Of a DNA stretch of 64,000 nucleotides, positions 1-9,303 are shown piece by piece. The first letter of the stretch is position 1, and the number at the start of each line of letters is the position of its first letter. The notes under the pieces are model-generated. The model did no database searches, was not told the origin of the DNA, and saw only the letters and a list, made by a program, of their open reading frames with translations. This stretch comes from Pseudomonadota bacterium (GTDB taxonomy: Bacteria > SAR324 > XYD2-FULL-50-16 > JAHJRI01): NCBI GenBank assembly GCA_022360105.1, contig JAKSDL010000845.1:10529-74528 (forward strand), written 5' to 3'. The translations under genes and the position numbers were made by a program.

Positions 1-1713
1 GCCAATAATGGGAATATCTCCCAGACAAGGGGTTTTTATTTCCTGTTCAGTGACATCATCGCTGACAAGTCCTCCAAGAACGATGGTTTGACCGTCTTCC
101 ACAACAACCTTGGTTTTTAGGGATCTGTTTAGTGTTGTGATCGCTCCTTGGTCCGATAATGCATCCACAGTTCCCGTAATGACGTTGCTTGTGGTTTCAT
201 CGATTTTCAGTTCGATGGTATCGTTGTTGTTAATTTGGGGAGTGATTTTCAAGGAAACCCCAACTTCCTTGTAATCAATGGTTGTGGTGGTATTGCCGTT
301 GGTATCTGTTTTTGTGCTTCCAATGGTTGGAATGATGGAACCGACCTTGATTTCAGCTTCTTCGTTATTGAGTGTCAATATTTGCGGGTTGGAAAGAATA
401 TCAATTTCAGAGTCTTTTTCAGATGCTTTGACAAATGCGTTGAGAGAAGCGTACTGTGTACCTCCGTATGTAATATTTCCACCAATAACCCCTAATACTG
501 CGCCGGCTGAATCAGTTGATTGCGTCGCTGCCGAAAGAGTTTTTGGTACTCCCGTTGAGCCAACTCCCCCGATTGTAACCAATGAGTCTCGTGAGTTGAT
601 CGGCTGGATATCGCTTGCTTGCCATTCCACACCTAAATCAAGGCTTTTATCCAGGGTGACTTCCATTATAATGGCTTGAATAAAAACTTGAGCCCTTTGG
701 ATATCGAGCTTGTTAATGACGTTTTCGAGGGCCGGGAAGATGGATTTATCTGCAAATATGACTAAGGAGTTTGAAGGTATATCGGGAATAATGGTTACCT
801 TATCAGTAGTGGTGGCACCCTTTTGGTTTTTTGCCTTAAAAGTTCCGGAGATCTTCTGCAAAACCTCTGATACTGATTTTGCATTGGCACTCTTCAAAGG
901 GTATACACGAATGTTCCCTTCATCTTTCTGGATTTTTTCATCCAATAGAACGATCAACTCTTTAATTTTTTCAAGAAATGGAGGCGGTCCAATTAAAATC
1001 AGGTTATTGATTCGTTGATCAGCAAGAATTCGTAGTTTGGCCTCTTGTCCTTTTTTTACGGGTGTAGCAAAGATCTTTTGGAGTAGTCCTGCAGTTTCAT
1101 TGGCATCTGCATTTTTCAGAGGAACTAATTCAAGGTTTAGCATTCGAAAGCCTTTTTCCTCTCGATCTATCAATCTTACGATCTCTGCAAACCGTTCGGT
1201 ATTTTCTTTGGTATCCCTGAGAATAAGGACATTAGAGTCTTCAATGGCTATCAATACTGCATCTCTGGAAATTAAAGGTGCCAGATTAGATCTAATTTTT
1301 CGGATTTGTCCATGCAGAATTGGAATAACCCTGGTTATGTAAGATCCCTGGTTTACTTTTGATTCCTCTTTATAGATAGGCGCTGTGGAAGTTTTTGCCT
1401 CTTTTCTTGTTACAATTCTGGTAACTTTTCCTTCTTCAATGGTGGACAGCCCGTTAATGGCCAGGACCGCTTCAAATATTCGATATGCTTCTTTGGGAGT
1501 AAACTGTTGATTGGATAACAGGGTTATTTTTTTGCCTTTTAATATATTGTTATTAAAAACAAAAGTCCTTCCTGTCGCCTGGCTCATCAATTTAATAACG
1601 CTTAATACTTCAACGTCGTTAAAATTTAGTTTGGTTTTTACCTGGGCAGTCGCGGCGTGGAAGGTAAATAATGTTAAAACAATGAGTTGTAGAAAAAGCA
1701 GTCTATTTTTCAC
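1..1713 (-). CDS. gspD: Type II secretion secretin, GspD-like (3' end outside window)
   Basis: Forms the outer-membrane gate through which folded proteins leave the cell. Translating the reverse strand from a GTG at 1713 gives an open frame of 571 codons to the window edge. It has a signal peptide, an N0 domain (about residues 20-90, with FNDVEVLSVIKLMSQATGR), several N1-N3 type repeats (NVLILRDT; NNLILIGPP; NSLVIFAD), and the secretin core, including VFIQAIIMEV, DILSNPQILT and VEDGQTIVLGGLVSDD near the end. An in-frame stop just upstream makes GTG the only good start. Other type II genes would be expected left of the window. Between GspD and the related PilQ, the domain order favours GspD. 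Confidence 0.88.
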   Translation of the reverse strand, partial: MKNRLLFLQLIVLTLFTFHAATAQVKTKLNFNDVEVLSVIKLMSQATGRTFVFNNNILKGKKITLLSNQQFTPKEAYRIFEAVLAINGLSTIEEGKVTRIVTRKEAKTSTAPIYKEESKVNQGSYITRVIPILHGQIRKIRSNLAPLISRDAVLIAIEDSNVLILRDTKENTERFAEIVRLIDREEKGFRMLNLELVPLKNADANETAGLLQKIFATPVKKGQEAKLRILADQRINNLILIGPPPFLEKIKELIVLLDEKIQKDEGNIRVYPLKSANAKSVSEVLQKISGTFKAKNQKGATTTDKVTIIPDIPSNSLVIFADKSIFPALENVINKLDIQRAQVFIQAIIMEVTLDKSLDLGVEWQASDIQPINSRDSLVTIGGVGSTGVPKTLSAATQSTDSAGAVLGVIGGNITYGGTQYASLNAFVKASEKDSEIDILSNPQILTLNNEEAEIKVGSIIPTIGSTKTDTNGNTTTTIDYKEVGVSLKITPQINNNDTIELKIDETTSNVITGTVDALSDQGAITTLNRSLKTKVVVEDGQTIVLGGLVSDDVTEQEIKTPCLGDIPIIG

Positions 1714-2010
1714 AGTAGTTTGATTCTTGTTTTAAGCGAGGTTTGCAGATTTATTTAAGATTCTTGAGCCCAATATTCAATAAACCTGCCTAAGTGATTC
1801 AAAATCTTTGAATTTTCACCAATATCGATCCTGCATCAGTTGTCTTGAGAGATGATTGTTGAAACAAATTTTGCTTTTTGGCAATAAAAAACCCGATTAT
1901 TTAGTCATAAGCTATCAGTAAGATTTAATAAAACCATGATGTTAATTGCCACCATGGTAATGCTATCGATCTCGAATACCGATTTGATTTCAGTGATTGA
2001 TTCAATCCAG
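1714..2010. other. Intergenic region upstream of secretin
   Basis: About 300 bp between two reverse-strand genes. It is AT-rich and must hold the secretin promoter if the secretin is not cotranscribed with the gene upstream. I see no convincing -35/-10 pair, hairpin terminator or small gene. Confidence 0.3.
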
Positions 2011-3090
2011 CTAGTCAATATTGAAAAAAGAAATGGTCGATTCATGAAGGAAAATAGGTGAAATTTCTTTGGTCATATTCAATGCAAGATTTTTCATTAA
2101 GTATGACCGTTCAAAATTGGTTTTTGGCTGCCTTGCAAGGACTCCAATCAATTCTTTGACAAATTCGGGATCTTCCTCTTCATGCACAAACAGGGCGTAG
2201 GTTACTCCTACGGTCTTTACATTCAGCTTACTGATGGAAAAGGTATCCAGAAACCAATTATACCTTAAAAGATGATTGGTGAAGGATAGATCGAGACTTG
2301 AAATCTGGTATTGACTACCTAGTTTATTTAATAACGAATTGTGAGGGCCGATCATTTCAAAAAACAAGATTCCCTCGAAGCCCTCGTTTATCAAACCTGC
2401 TACTGAACTTCTATCAACCACTTTTATTTTGTTTGCTTGAGGGTCGGATTCAGTTTCTGAATGATCTGAATCGTCACCAAGTCCAAAAATACTGAAACCC
2501 TTTTCTTCTTTTTCTTCAGTGGTGTCAGGAATGTTACTGTTTTTTGCACTTGGCGGCCAGTTAAGAGACTGAACAAAATCGACTAATTCTGGTTTCATAT
2601 CGGCAGAGCTGTCAGGCAATACCGCTTGAAGTGTGTTGAAAAAAGAGGGAATAATCAAGGCATCTTCCGGAACCACCCAAACACGGTCATCGTACATTCC
2701 AACGTTATCACCTCCCATGCTTTCAATCGGAGTCAGGTACGTTTCCCAGAGTACTGCAACAATTTTGATCGGCATTTCAGCGATCGGTAGTTCTGAAATT
2801 GAACTCAATGGGGCAACGATGAGTTTGCACTTTCTATTGTTCAGGTTCTTAAATCGGTTAAAGAACCCTTTGACGTATCTTGGAACAAACTGACTTCTGA
2901 ATTTCCGAGGTTTGTCACTTAATACCAAATTGCGCTTCCAGTATTCGGATAGTTGGTTGGTAAAGTGCCAGGAAGCACTTTTGGAATTTCCTGTCTGGAT
3001 TTCGAATAAGGCTTCACCATATAGATTGAATGTGGAGGCGGAACTACAAAAAAATGCTATTAAAATTAGCTTGATTTTTAAGTTTGACAT
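2011..3090 (-). CDS. Putative periplasmic TAXI/NMT1-like solute-binding protein
   Basis: The start is placed at the ATG at 3090, which overlaps the end of mutM by 13 bp (translational coupling) and is followed by a clear signal peptide (MSNLKIKLILIAFFCSSAS). The mature part begins FEIQTGNSKSASWHFTNQL and later has PIKIVAVLWETYLTPI and VGVTYALFVHEEEDPEFVKELI, which resemble TAXI-type TRAP substrate-binding proteins. No TRAP permease lies nearby. A low-complexity acidic stretch (about residues 190-220) interrupts the domain. Substrate is unknown, and the family call rests on pattern resemblance only. Confidence 0.45.
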   Translation of the reverse strand: MSNLKIKLILIAFFCSSASTFNLYGEALFEIQTGNSKSASWHFTNQLSEYWKRNLVLSDKPRKFRSQFVPRYVKGFFNRFKNLNNRKCKLIVAPLSSISELPIAEMPIKIVAVLWETYLTPIESMGGDNVGMYDDRVWVVPEDALIIPSFFNTLQAVLPDSSADMKPELVDFVQSLNWPPSAKNSNIPDTTEEKEEKGFSIFGLGDDSDHSETESDPQANKIKVVDRSSVAGLINEGFEGILFFEMIGPHNSLLNKLGSQYQISSLDLSFTNHLLRYNWFLDTFSISKLNVKTVGVTYALFVHEEEDPEFVKELIGVLARQPKTNFERSYLMKNLALNMTKEISPIFLHESTISFFNID

Positions 3091-3893
3091 TGGATGCAAT
3101 GGAATGTGCTTCGTTGATTCTGACGTTTTTTTTGAATAGGAGAAGAGCATATGGGACAGGGTTGCCCTTCCTTGCCATAGACTTGCAGGAAATTTTGAAA
3201 GGTTCCTTGTTTATCGTCAACCCTTCTGTAATCTGAAATGGAAGTTCCGTTATATTTTAAGGCTTCATTCAGTATGGATTTTGTCGATTCAATGAGTCTG
3301 GAAAGTTGAGCCTTGGTGAGTTTTCTTCCTGTTTTAAAGGGGCTAATCTTTGCGTTAAAAAGTATCTCAGCAACATAAATGTTACCAAGACCTGCAATTA
3401 TTCCTTGATCCAGCAGTAATGTCTTGATGGTTGTGCTTCTGTTTTTAAATTTGTTGTGCAGGGCTGAAGGCGTGAGCTGTTTGTCCCAAGGTTCCCAGCC
3501 CAATTGATTTATCTTATCGTTGTTTTCCGGGGACGTTATTATCTCTAAAGTTCCAAAACATCTTACATCATTAAATATCATGGTTAACTGGTTATCCAGT
3601 TCAAACAACACCCGGTCATGCTTATGAGTTGAAACCGGGCTTTTTTGGACGACAAATTTGCCTGTCATTCGCAGGTGAGCTAACATCCAACTTCCTTCTT
3701 GAAGCTCAAAGAGAATGTATTTTCCTTTTCTTTTTACATTAAGAATCAACCGGTTTTTGATTGCTTTAACAAATTCAGATTTGGAATTTTGAATAATGGA
3801 GTCCCTAAGAATATTGACAGATTTAATGGTTCTTCCTTGAATTTGTTGATTCAATTCTGAAACGACTGTTTGAACTTCCGGTAATTCAGGCAT
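3078..3893 (-). CDS. mutM: Formamidopyrimidine-DNA glycosylase
   Basis: Removes 8-oxoguanine and formamidopyrimidines and nicks the abasic site. The ATG at 3893 gives MPELPEVQ, so that after Met removal the catalytic proline and glutamate sit at positions 2 and 3. A TTG two codons earlier would bury them. Also visible are the conserved lysine region KRKGKY (about 54-59), the H2TH region LDQGIIAGLGNIYVAEIL, and a C-terminal zinc finger with spacing C-x2-C-x16-C-x2-C. Length (271 aa) is normal. It sits between a DsbD-like protein and the TAXI-like gene on the same strand. Confidence 0.95.
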   Translation of the reverse strand: MPELPEVQTVVSELNQQIQGRTIKSVNILRDSIIQNSKSEFVKAIKNRLILNVKRKGKYILFELQEGSWMLAHLRMTGKFVVQKSPVSTHKHDRVLFELDNQLTMIFNDVRCFGTLEIITSPENNDKINQLGWEPWDKQLTPSALHNKFKNRSTTIKTLLLDQGIIAGLGNIYVAEILFNAKISPFKTGRKLTKAQLSRLIESTKSILNEALKYNGTSISDYRRVDDKQGTFQNFLQVYGKEGQPCPICSSPIQKKRQNQRSTFHCIQCQT

Positions 3894-3927
3894 TGGCAAG
3901 TTTTGAAATGATAGTTGTAACTACTAA

Positions 3928-4461
3928 TTAATTAATTATTTCCAGCTGGGCAGAAAATCTTTTTGAAATGGGAAGCGAGCATATTTTCCTGTCACATATT
4001 TGAAATATTAAACTGCCATTGATTGAGTAAACTCCCGGTTTTTGATTGTCTTTCACTTTATACACCCGCTTTAACCAAAAATCGTTTTTGTGCACTTTCA
4101 AGCGTTCTCCAAATGCTTCATCTTCTACCCAAACAGTTTCGGATTCTGTAAGCGCTTCATGCACTGTCAGCGGACTTGTTTCTATGATTAACTGTGTCGG
4201 TTCGGGAGAGTATTCCCCTTGGGACCTAATTGAATAAATATGATAGTCTTCGGCAACCCTGCCCCATAGTTTTAATGCTACAAAGCTATTAGCCTCAGCA
4301 CGACCGGGTACAAACTCAACAAACGCCTCAATCGACTCACCGGGAGAATAGGCTTTTTTTTCTATCTGATTGAAAAAGCCTGAAGTTTGTGCGTTAGTGA
4401 TAGGTGTTAAAACATTGAGGATCGAGGCCAATATGAAAATATACCGGAAAGATTTACCCAT
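3928..4461 (-). CDS. Secreted DsbD N-terminal (DsbD-alpha)-like protein
   Basis: Likely a periplasmic thiol-redox protein. A signal peptide (MGKSFRYIFILASILNVLTPITNAQ) precedes an immunoglobulin-like domain of about 150 residues. It resembles the N-terminal domain of DsbD: DYHIYSIRSQGEYSPEPTQL early, and QICDRKICSLPISKRF near the end with two cysteines in a C-x4-C arrangement. The membrane and thioredoxin-like domains of full DsbD are absent. An ATG at 4515 in the same frame would add 18 residues before the signal peptide; neither start has a strong ribosome site. The partner that reduces it is not in the window. Confidence 0.62.
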   Translation of the reverse strand: MGKSFRYIFILASILNVLTPITNAQTSGFFNQIEKKAYSPGESIEAFVEFVPGRAEANSFVALKLWGRVAEDYHIYSIRSQGEYSPEPTQLIIETSPLTVHEALTESETVWVEDEAFGERLKVHKNDFWLKRVYKVKDNQKPGVYSINGSLIFQICDRKICSLPISKRFSAQLEIIN

Positions 4462-4515
4462 GTGCTGAAAAGAGCGGGAATATTCTTTTCTTATAAATCG
4501 TCTAAGCATGAGCAT

Positions 4516-5145
4516 TGGGGGAGATCAGTTGTATTTGTCTGTCATGAGGAATTGATTCCGATGAACAGGTTTTTGTTGTTAACGGAATTCAATCTGAAGT
4601 TTGGGAAGCAGCTTCTCTGCTGGACACTAACATAACCTCATTTGATTGCCAAGCAGGGCATTCGGGAAAGGACCATTCAAATTGAGTTGATTGTAATCTT
4701 GTTTTGATTAAAAAAAAACACAATTAGACTCAATCTGATCGAAGACTGGCGATTAACAAAGAAATCAAGGTTAACTTTTGTATTGACAACAGATTTGTAT
4801 CTTTTGCCAATCAAACGATTTAACTCAGTGCATATTGTATCAAACGCAAAAAAAAGAAAATAGTTATAGCCGTTTGCATTTTTATTCTGTTACAATGTTC
4901 ATAGTTCCACTCAGGTAAAGGCTCAGTTGAAAATCCCTGATGTTTGAGATAGTTGGGTGATTCAGATTGTAATTTTTACATTGATTTCAGCTGGGTAAAA
5001 TTATAACCTTAACTATATATTTTTTATTGTTTTTTAAATAACACCAGTTTTGTTGCCTTTTTACATTACCTCATGAGAGCATATTCGGGAACGAATATTG
5101 CTAGGCTTTATACCGTTGAGGTGGAAAAGATTATTGGAGCGAAAA
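4516..5145. other. Large divergent intergenic region
   Basis: About 630 bp separating the reverse DsbD-like gene from forward ihfA. It is strongly AT-rich with A-tracts and should hold promoters for both directions. A TTGACA hexamer occurs at about 4784, but no matching -10 box lies at 16-18 bp, so I do not call a promoter. No small gene, RNA gene or repeat was recognised. Confidence 0.3.
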
Positions 5146-5439
5146 ATGACAAGGATTAAGGAAGACATCATTCGTGATGTTATGACCAAAATAACTCTTG
5201 ACAGGAAATGTGCAAAGAATCTTGTTGAATCGATACTGACGATCATTAAGAATTCTCTTGAAGCCAGTGAAGAAGTTATGATATCCGGATTCGGTTATTT
5301 TAAAGTTCGCCACAAAAGAGCCCGAATCGGTCGCAACCCTAAAACCAAGGTTCCATACGAAATATCGGAAAGAACGGTCGTAACATTCTATCCTTCCAAG
5401 GTATTTCGAAAGGAATTGAATCCTGAGGGCGGCAAATAA
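5146..5439 (+). CDS. ihfA: Integration host factor alpha-like DNA-bending protein
   Basis: A small HU/IHF-fold protein that bends DNA in transcription, replication and recombination. The ATG at 5146 has a GGAG site 6-7 bases upstream and gives MTRIKEDIIRDVMTKI. A longer reading from 5098 adds a basic tail atypical of the family. The beta-arm carries GRNPKTKVPYEI and the helical part has LVESILTIIKNSLEASEEV followed by SGFGYFKVR, all typical of IHF alpha. At 97 aa the length fits. The gene stands apart from its neighbours. Distinguishing IHF-alpha from a diverged HU is not fully certain. Confidence 0.85.
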   Translation: MTRIKEDIIRDVMTKITLDRKCAKNLVESILTIIKNSLEASEEVMISGFGYFKVRHKRARIGRNPKTKVPYEISERTVVTFYPSKVFRKELNPEGGK

Positions 5440-5525
5440 TCTGTATTTCTACCGTTTTTCTATTATCGGTGTATCATATACGGAACATTCAAAGGTGAGC
5501 CTTTGACATACAAGTAGCCAAGTTT

Positions 5526-6002
5526 ATGTCGTCTCATGTAAAAAAAATGCTGCTAAGCATATTTGCAATCGGATTCCTCTTTTCTCAGACACTCTCAACT
5601 TTTGGACAAATTCCGGATCAAGCTGCCCCCGAAGCGTTCAACCAGAGACCTCAACCCCCAATGGAAAACGTTTTTTTTAATGTTCTCTGGGGGTCATTGA
5701 CAGGTGGTATGTTAATGATGGGATGGGCTACTCTGGATGATGACAAACCTGTCGATGAGAGATATACCACATCGAACATGACCAAGCAGTTTTTAACCGG
5801 TGCAACCTATGGTGGTTTGCTGGGCCTTGTTGCGGGTGTATATATTTCTTTTCAGGGAATTACTTTCGATGAAAATCTAACCAAAATTGCAATTATGCAA
5901 CCTCCCAGCAAGGATCATTTTCCCTCAGCGAGATATAGTACTCAACCGCCTGGTACGCCTTCCCAGGATTTAAACATAGTGGATTTTCAGATCGATTTTT
6001 AA
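5526..6002 (+). CDS. Small secreted/membrane protein of unknown function
   Basis: 158 aa, no family recognised. A signal peptide (about 1-28) is followed by a proline-rich stretch (QRPQPPMENV). Two hydrophobic glycine-rich segments follow (FFNVLWGSLTGGMLMMGWA at about 50-68; FLTGATYGGLLGLVAGVYI at about 90-108) separated by an acidic loop, and the tail is proline-rich. The two segments could be a transmembrane hairpin. It is a single-gene unit: 86 bp after ihfA and closed by a terminator immediately downstream. Confidence 0.6.
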   Translation: MSSHVKKMLLSIFAIGFLFSQTLSTFGQIPDQAAPEAFNQRPQPPMENVFFNVLWGSLTGGMLMMGWATLDDDKPVDERYTTSNMTKQFLTGATYGGLLGLVAGVYISFQGITFDENLTKIAIMQPPSKDHFPSARYSTQPPGTPSQDLNIVDFQIDF

Positions 6003-6032
6003 AACTTGCCGGCTCCTGGCAAGTTGTTTTTA
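6003..6032 (+). terminator. Rho-independent terminator
   Basis: AACTTGCC, a 7-base loop and GGCAAGTT form a perfect 8-bp stem, followed by GTTTTTAT. It begins right after the stop of the small membrane protein and ends before folK. Confidence 0.85.
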
Positions 6033-6062
6033 TAATCTGTTAACAAGATCACTCACATTTCA

Positions 6063-6575
6063 TTGGCAACCGAACATCAGATTTTCCTGGCCATAGGTAG
6101 TAATATCGTTCCCAGAAAAAATTCTATTTTAAAAAGCCTGGTTGCTATCAAGCAGTCCTTTCCTGATCAATTTGAAGTCTCCAGCGTTTATTTGACAGAT
6201 CCTTTCATGCAGGTCGCGCAACCAGCTTATTACAATTGTTGTGTAAGGTTTTCTGCTGACTGTTCAACGCAGGATTTGTTAACCTTTTGTGGAACATTGG
6301 AAACATCTTTGGGGCGGAAACGAAATGATAAGAAGTGGAACTCTCGACCCATTGATATCGATATTGTCTTGTTTGGTAATATGATTATCAACCGACCTGA
6401 CTTGATTATTCCCCATTATGATTTGGCCAACCGGGATTTTTTTTTAAAACCTCTTTTGGAATTGAAGAGCGATTTGGTTCATCCGGCATTAAATGAACAC
6501 CTGCAACAACTATTGTACCAAATACCTTTCGAGAAGAGGACGCATCCTCAGAGACTATTTAAACCAACCATCTAA
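6063..6575 (+). CDS. folK: 6-hydroxymethyl-dihydropterin pyrophosphokinase (HPPK)
   Basis: Transfers pyrophosphate from ATP to 6-hydroxymethyl-7,8-dihydropterin in folate synthesis. Family marks are FLAIGSNI near the start, SSVYLTDPF (about 40-48), and the signature RPIDIDIVLFG (about 95-105) with the metal-binding aspartates, then the LIIPHYDLANRDFFLKPL region. The start is a TTG at 6063 with no clear ribosome site, so the exact N-terminus is uncertain. gloB follows after 21 bp on the same strand, so the two are probably cotranscribed. Confidence 0.92.
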   Translation: MATEHQIFLAIGSNIVPRKNSILKSLVAIKQSFPDQFEVSSVYLTDPFMQVAQPAYYNCCVRFSADCSTQDLLTFCGTLETSLGRKRNDKKWNSRPIDIDIVLFGNMIINRPDLIIPHYDLANRDFFLKPLLELKSDLVHPALNEHLQQLLYQIPFEKRTHPQRLFKPTI

Positions 6576-6596
6576 ATTTTTTTTGACGGAGGTGAC

Positions 6597-7364
6597 ATGT
6601 CTAGTTTGAAAGTCGAAATCATTCCTTATTTTGATGATAATTTTAGCTATCTTTTTTACTACAATGAAGATGGTCCAAAAGCACTGGTCGATTGTGGCGA
6701 TGCAGGACCGGTTTTGGATTTCCTCGAACGAAAAAGCTGGAATTTGGACTATGTATTGGCGACTCATTCCCACTACGATCATGCAGCAGATATTCCGACA
6801 CTCTTTAAGGAATTTCCCGGGTTAAAGGTCATCAAACCCAAGGGAGAAGATAGGATTTCAACTCCGGCAATTGAGGTAGCTGATGGAGATTCAATAAATT
6901 TTGACCAGGGAGAAATAAAAGCTATCGGTGTCCCGGCACACACGAACTTTTGCGTCTCTTACCATGTTTCTGATGCTGTTTTTGTAGGCGATGCCTTATT
7001 TTCAGGCGGGTGTGGAAGGTTGTTTGAAGGTCAGGCTGATGATTTGGTGGTGGCAATGGATAAATTAAGGTCCTTGCCAGAGCAGACCCGAATCTTTTTT
7101 GGGCATGAATACACTACTTCCAATCTTCGGTTCGCAAAATCAATAGAACCTTCGAACCAGGATCTTCTTAGCTATATAGATCGTGCTGAATCAATGCTCA
7201 AAGACGGGGAACATACCACCCCCTCGACTGTTTTTCTTGAAAAACAGATCAATCCTTTTTTTAGAATAGATGAACCAAGCATAATCCAAGCTATTGACCC
7301 TAATGGGGCGCTTTCGCGTACAAACCGTATGGCAGCTTTGAGAAGACAAAAGGACAATTTTTAA
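6597..7364 (+). CDS. gloB: Hydroxyacylglutathione hydrolase (glyoxalase II)
   Basis: Hydrolyses S-lactoylglutathione to lactate and glutathione, completing methylglyoxal detoxification. The metallo-beta-lactamase metal motif THSHYDH lies at residues 56-62, with further ligands at His115 (PAHT), Asp132 (FVGDALF) and His170 (FFGHEYT). The C-terminal substrate domain contains NPFFRIDEPSI. Length (255 aa) matches glyoxalase II. The ribosome site GGAGG precedes the ATG by a good distance. No glyoxalase I gene is in the window. Confidence 0.93.
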   Translation: MSSLKVEIIPYFDDNFSYLFYYNEDGPKALVDCGDAGPVLDFLERKSWNLDYVLATHSHYDHAADIPTLFKEFPGLKVIKPKGEDRISTPAIEVADGDSINFDQGEIKAIGVPAHTNFCVSYHVSDAVFVGDALFSGGCGRLFEGQADDLVVAMDKLRSLPEQTRIFFGHEYTTSNLRFAKSIEPSNQDLLSYIDRAESMLKDGEHTTPSTVFLEKQINPFFRIDEPSIIQAIDPNGALSRTNRMAALRRQKDNF

Positions 7365-7590
7365 TTATTTACATGGGAGATAACCGATTGATTTTAAACA
7401 GGTTGATCGGTGACTGTTCCACCGATTCAGCTACCCACCGAGGCTGGTATTGCCTAATTATAGCTAGAATTATTAGTTCAATTGTGTGATAATACACCCG
7501 TCTGCACAAGTTGATTTCTTCTTATTATGATCAGCTTCATTTTATCGCACATGCAAGTTAGCAATTCCTTAAATCTTTAGGAGGATTAGT

Positions 7591-7956
7591 ATGGATGTGT
7601 CTATTTCTGCAAAACACATGGATTTGACAGATTCCTTAAAGACCTATGTTGAAGAGCGTTTATCACGAGTCAACAAATACACAGATTTTAATTTGAACGC
7701 GGATATATTTTTAGGCGTTGAAAAACATCGAAATCATATTCACGCGACCATTAAAGGTAACGGATTTTACCTGAACTCTGAGGCGGAAGATCCGGCAAAT
7801 ATGTACAAAGCAATTGACTTGTGTGTTGATAAACTTGAAAAACAACTGCGAAGAGGAAAATACACTTACTCAGACAAAAAGAAAGGCAAAGAGTTAGAGC
7901 GAGAGGCTATAATCTCAAGTCACCGGATTCTTGACAAAGAGATTAATCCTACCTGA
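7591..7956 (+). CDS. hpf: Ribosome hibernation promoting factor (short type)
   Basis: Binds the 30S subunit in stationary phase and promotes inactive ribosome dimers. The protein opens with MDVSISAKHMDLTDSLKTYVEERLSRV-type sequence, then HIHATIKGNGFYLNSEAE and MYKAIDLCVDKLEKQLRRGK, the standard HPF/YfiA core. At 121 aa it lacks the long-form dimerisation domain and carries only a short charged tail. AGGAGG precedes the ATG. In many proteobacteria hpf sits beside rpoN; here rpoN is not present. A hairpin follows the gene. Confidence 0.93.
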   Translation: MDVSISAKHMDLTDSLKTYVEERLSRVNKYTDFNLNADIFLGVEKHRNHIHATIKGNGFYLNSEAEDPANMYKAIDLCVDKLEKQLRRGKYTYSDKKKGKELEREAIISSHRILDKEINPT

Positions 7957-7970
7957 CCTTAAATCCTTCA

Positions 7971-8007
7971 GAATGGCTGCTCTCGGAAGACAGTCATTCT
8001 TCCTCCC
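7971..8007 (+). terminator. Probable terminator after hpf
   Basis: GAATGGCTG and CAGTCATTC form a 9-bp stem (one G-U pair) with an 11-base loop, followed by the pyrimidine-rich TTCCTCCCCTT. The T-tract is imperfect, so termination strength is uncertain. Confidence 0.5.
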
Positions 8008-8033
8008 CTTCTGCTTCAAAATAAAACAATCCA

Positions 8034-9281
8034 GTGACAATAAAAAATCGGGCACAAAATCAAATCAGAACAGTTATATCTGTATTTGAAAAGGTGCAGG
8101 TTGTTTTTAATCAAGGACAACCTGTTGATAACTGGCTTTCCAGCTATTTCCGGGCAAACAAAAAGCTGGGCTCTAAAGATAGAAAACGCATCGCAAACAG
8201 CATATTCGGATACTTTAGATGGTATGGTTGGATAGGAAGGCATAAAGAGGGTAACATCTCTCGTGCCCTGCTACTTGGATATACGCTTGATGACAATAAA
8301 CCGGATCAGACGATTCAATTTTGGGCAGAACAGCATGACTTAGATATTTCGACGCTACGAAAGTTATCACTGGAAGAAAAGAAAACGTGGATATCAAATA
8401 TCCTCCGACCTGTTGAATTTATAGATCTAAATCCGGATTTTGTTCCCGAACTGCCGCTAGATTTCTTGCAAAAACAGCAAAAAAGAGCAAGTCTTTGGAT
8501 ACGTCTGACGAATACTACAGATAAGAGTATTTTGGAGGAGTTAGATAGAAAAAATATCTCATATTCTGTACATCCCGAACAGAAAACCTGTATCGAAATC
8601 AATTCGCCGGTTAATCTGCATGAATTCTCACAATTTAAGAAAGGATTGTTGGAAGTTCAGGATATAGCTTCGCAAGGTGTGGGCTATATCTGTAAACCAA
8701 GGCCGAGCGAGGTCTGGTGGGATGTTTGTGCCGGTTCTGGTGGTAAGGCTCTTCACCTGGCATCGCTGGCAAATAACAAGGGGAAAGTGTATGCAACTGA
8801 AGTTCGTAAAGCTCGGTTTCATGAATTAACAAAAAGAATTAATAGGAGTGATTTCAAGAAAAGCATTGAAGCCATATATTGGGATGGGAAAAAAATACCT
8901 ACATTCAGTAAACATCCAACCCACGCAATTGTTGATGCTCCCTGCTCTTGTTCCGGGACCTGGCGTCGATCGCCAGAACTACGATGGAGTATCACCAAAG
9001 ATAAAATAGGTGAGTATTCTCACTTACAACTGGATATATTGAAAAGGGTGGCTCAAGTGGTCCCCACAGGCGGTAAATTAGTATATGTGACGTGTTCCAT
9101 ATTTGAAGAGGAAAATGAAATGGTTGTGAACAGATTTTTAGAAATTCATTCCGGATTTTCACTACAGCCAATTTTGTGCCCTTTTACGAAAAGAGAGTAT
9201 TTTCAGGGAATTCACTTCCGGACTCCTGAAGTTGATGGAAATGCAATGTTTGCAGCAGTCATGATTAAACAAAACAATTGA
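8034..9281 (+). CDS. RsmB/NOP2-family rRNA cytosine-C5 methyltransferase
   Basis: SAM-dependent RNA m5C methyltransferase acting on rRNA. An N-terminal NusB-like helical region (about 1-125) is followed by the Rossmann domain. Motif I is DVCAGSGGKALHLA (230-243), motif IV DAPCSCSGTWRR (301-312) and motif VI YVTCSIFEEENE (351-362). Cys304 and Cys354 are the resolving and nucleophilic cysteines expected of the family. The start is GTG at 8034. The length is close to RsmB, but NusB-domain similarity is weak by eye, so another member of the family is possible. Confidence 0.85.
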   Translation: MTIKNRAQNQIRTVISVFEKVQVVFNQGQPVDNWLSSYFRANKKLGSKDRKRIANSIFGYFRWYGWIGRHKEGNISRALLLGYTLDDNKPDQTIQFWAEQHDLDISTLRKLSLEEKKTWISNILRPVEFIDLNPDFVPELPLDFLQKQQKRASLWIRLTNTTDKSILEELDRKNISYSVHPEQKTCIEINSPVNLHEFSQFKKGLLEVQDIASQGVGYICKPRPSEVWWDVCAGSGGKALHLASLANNKGKVYATEVRKARFHELTKRINRSDFKKSIEAIYWDGKKIPTFSKHPTHAIVDAPCSCSGTWRRSPELRWSITKDKIGEYSHLQLDILKRVAQVVPTGGKLVYVTCSIFEEENEMVVNRFLEIHSGFSLQPILCPFTKREYFQGIHFRTPEVDGNAMFAAVMIKQNN

Positions 9282-9303
9282 CTGTAATTTTCATACCTTT
9301 TTT

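Noticed and set aside
4784..4812. TTGACA hexamer as a sigma-70 promoter for ihfA
   Set aside because: No acceptable -10 box lies 16-18 bp downstream.
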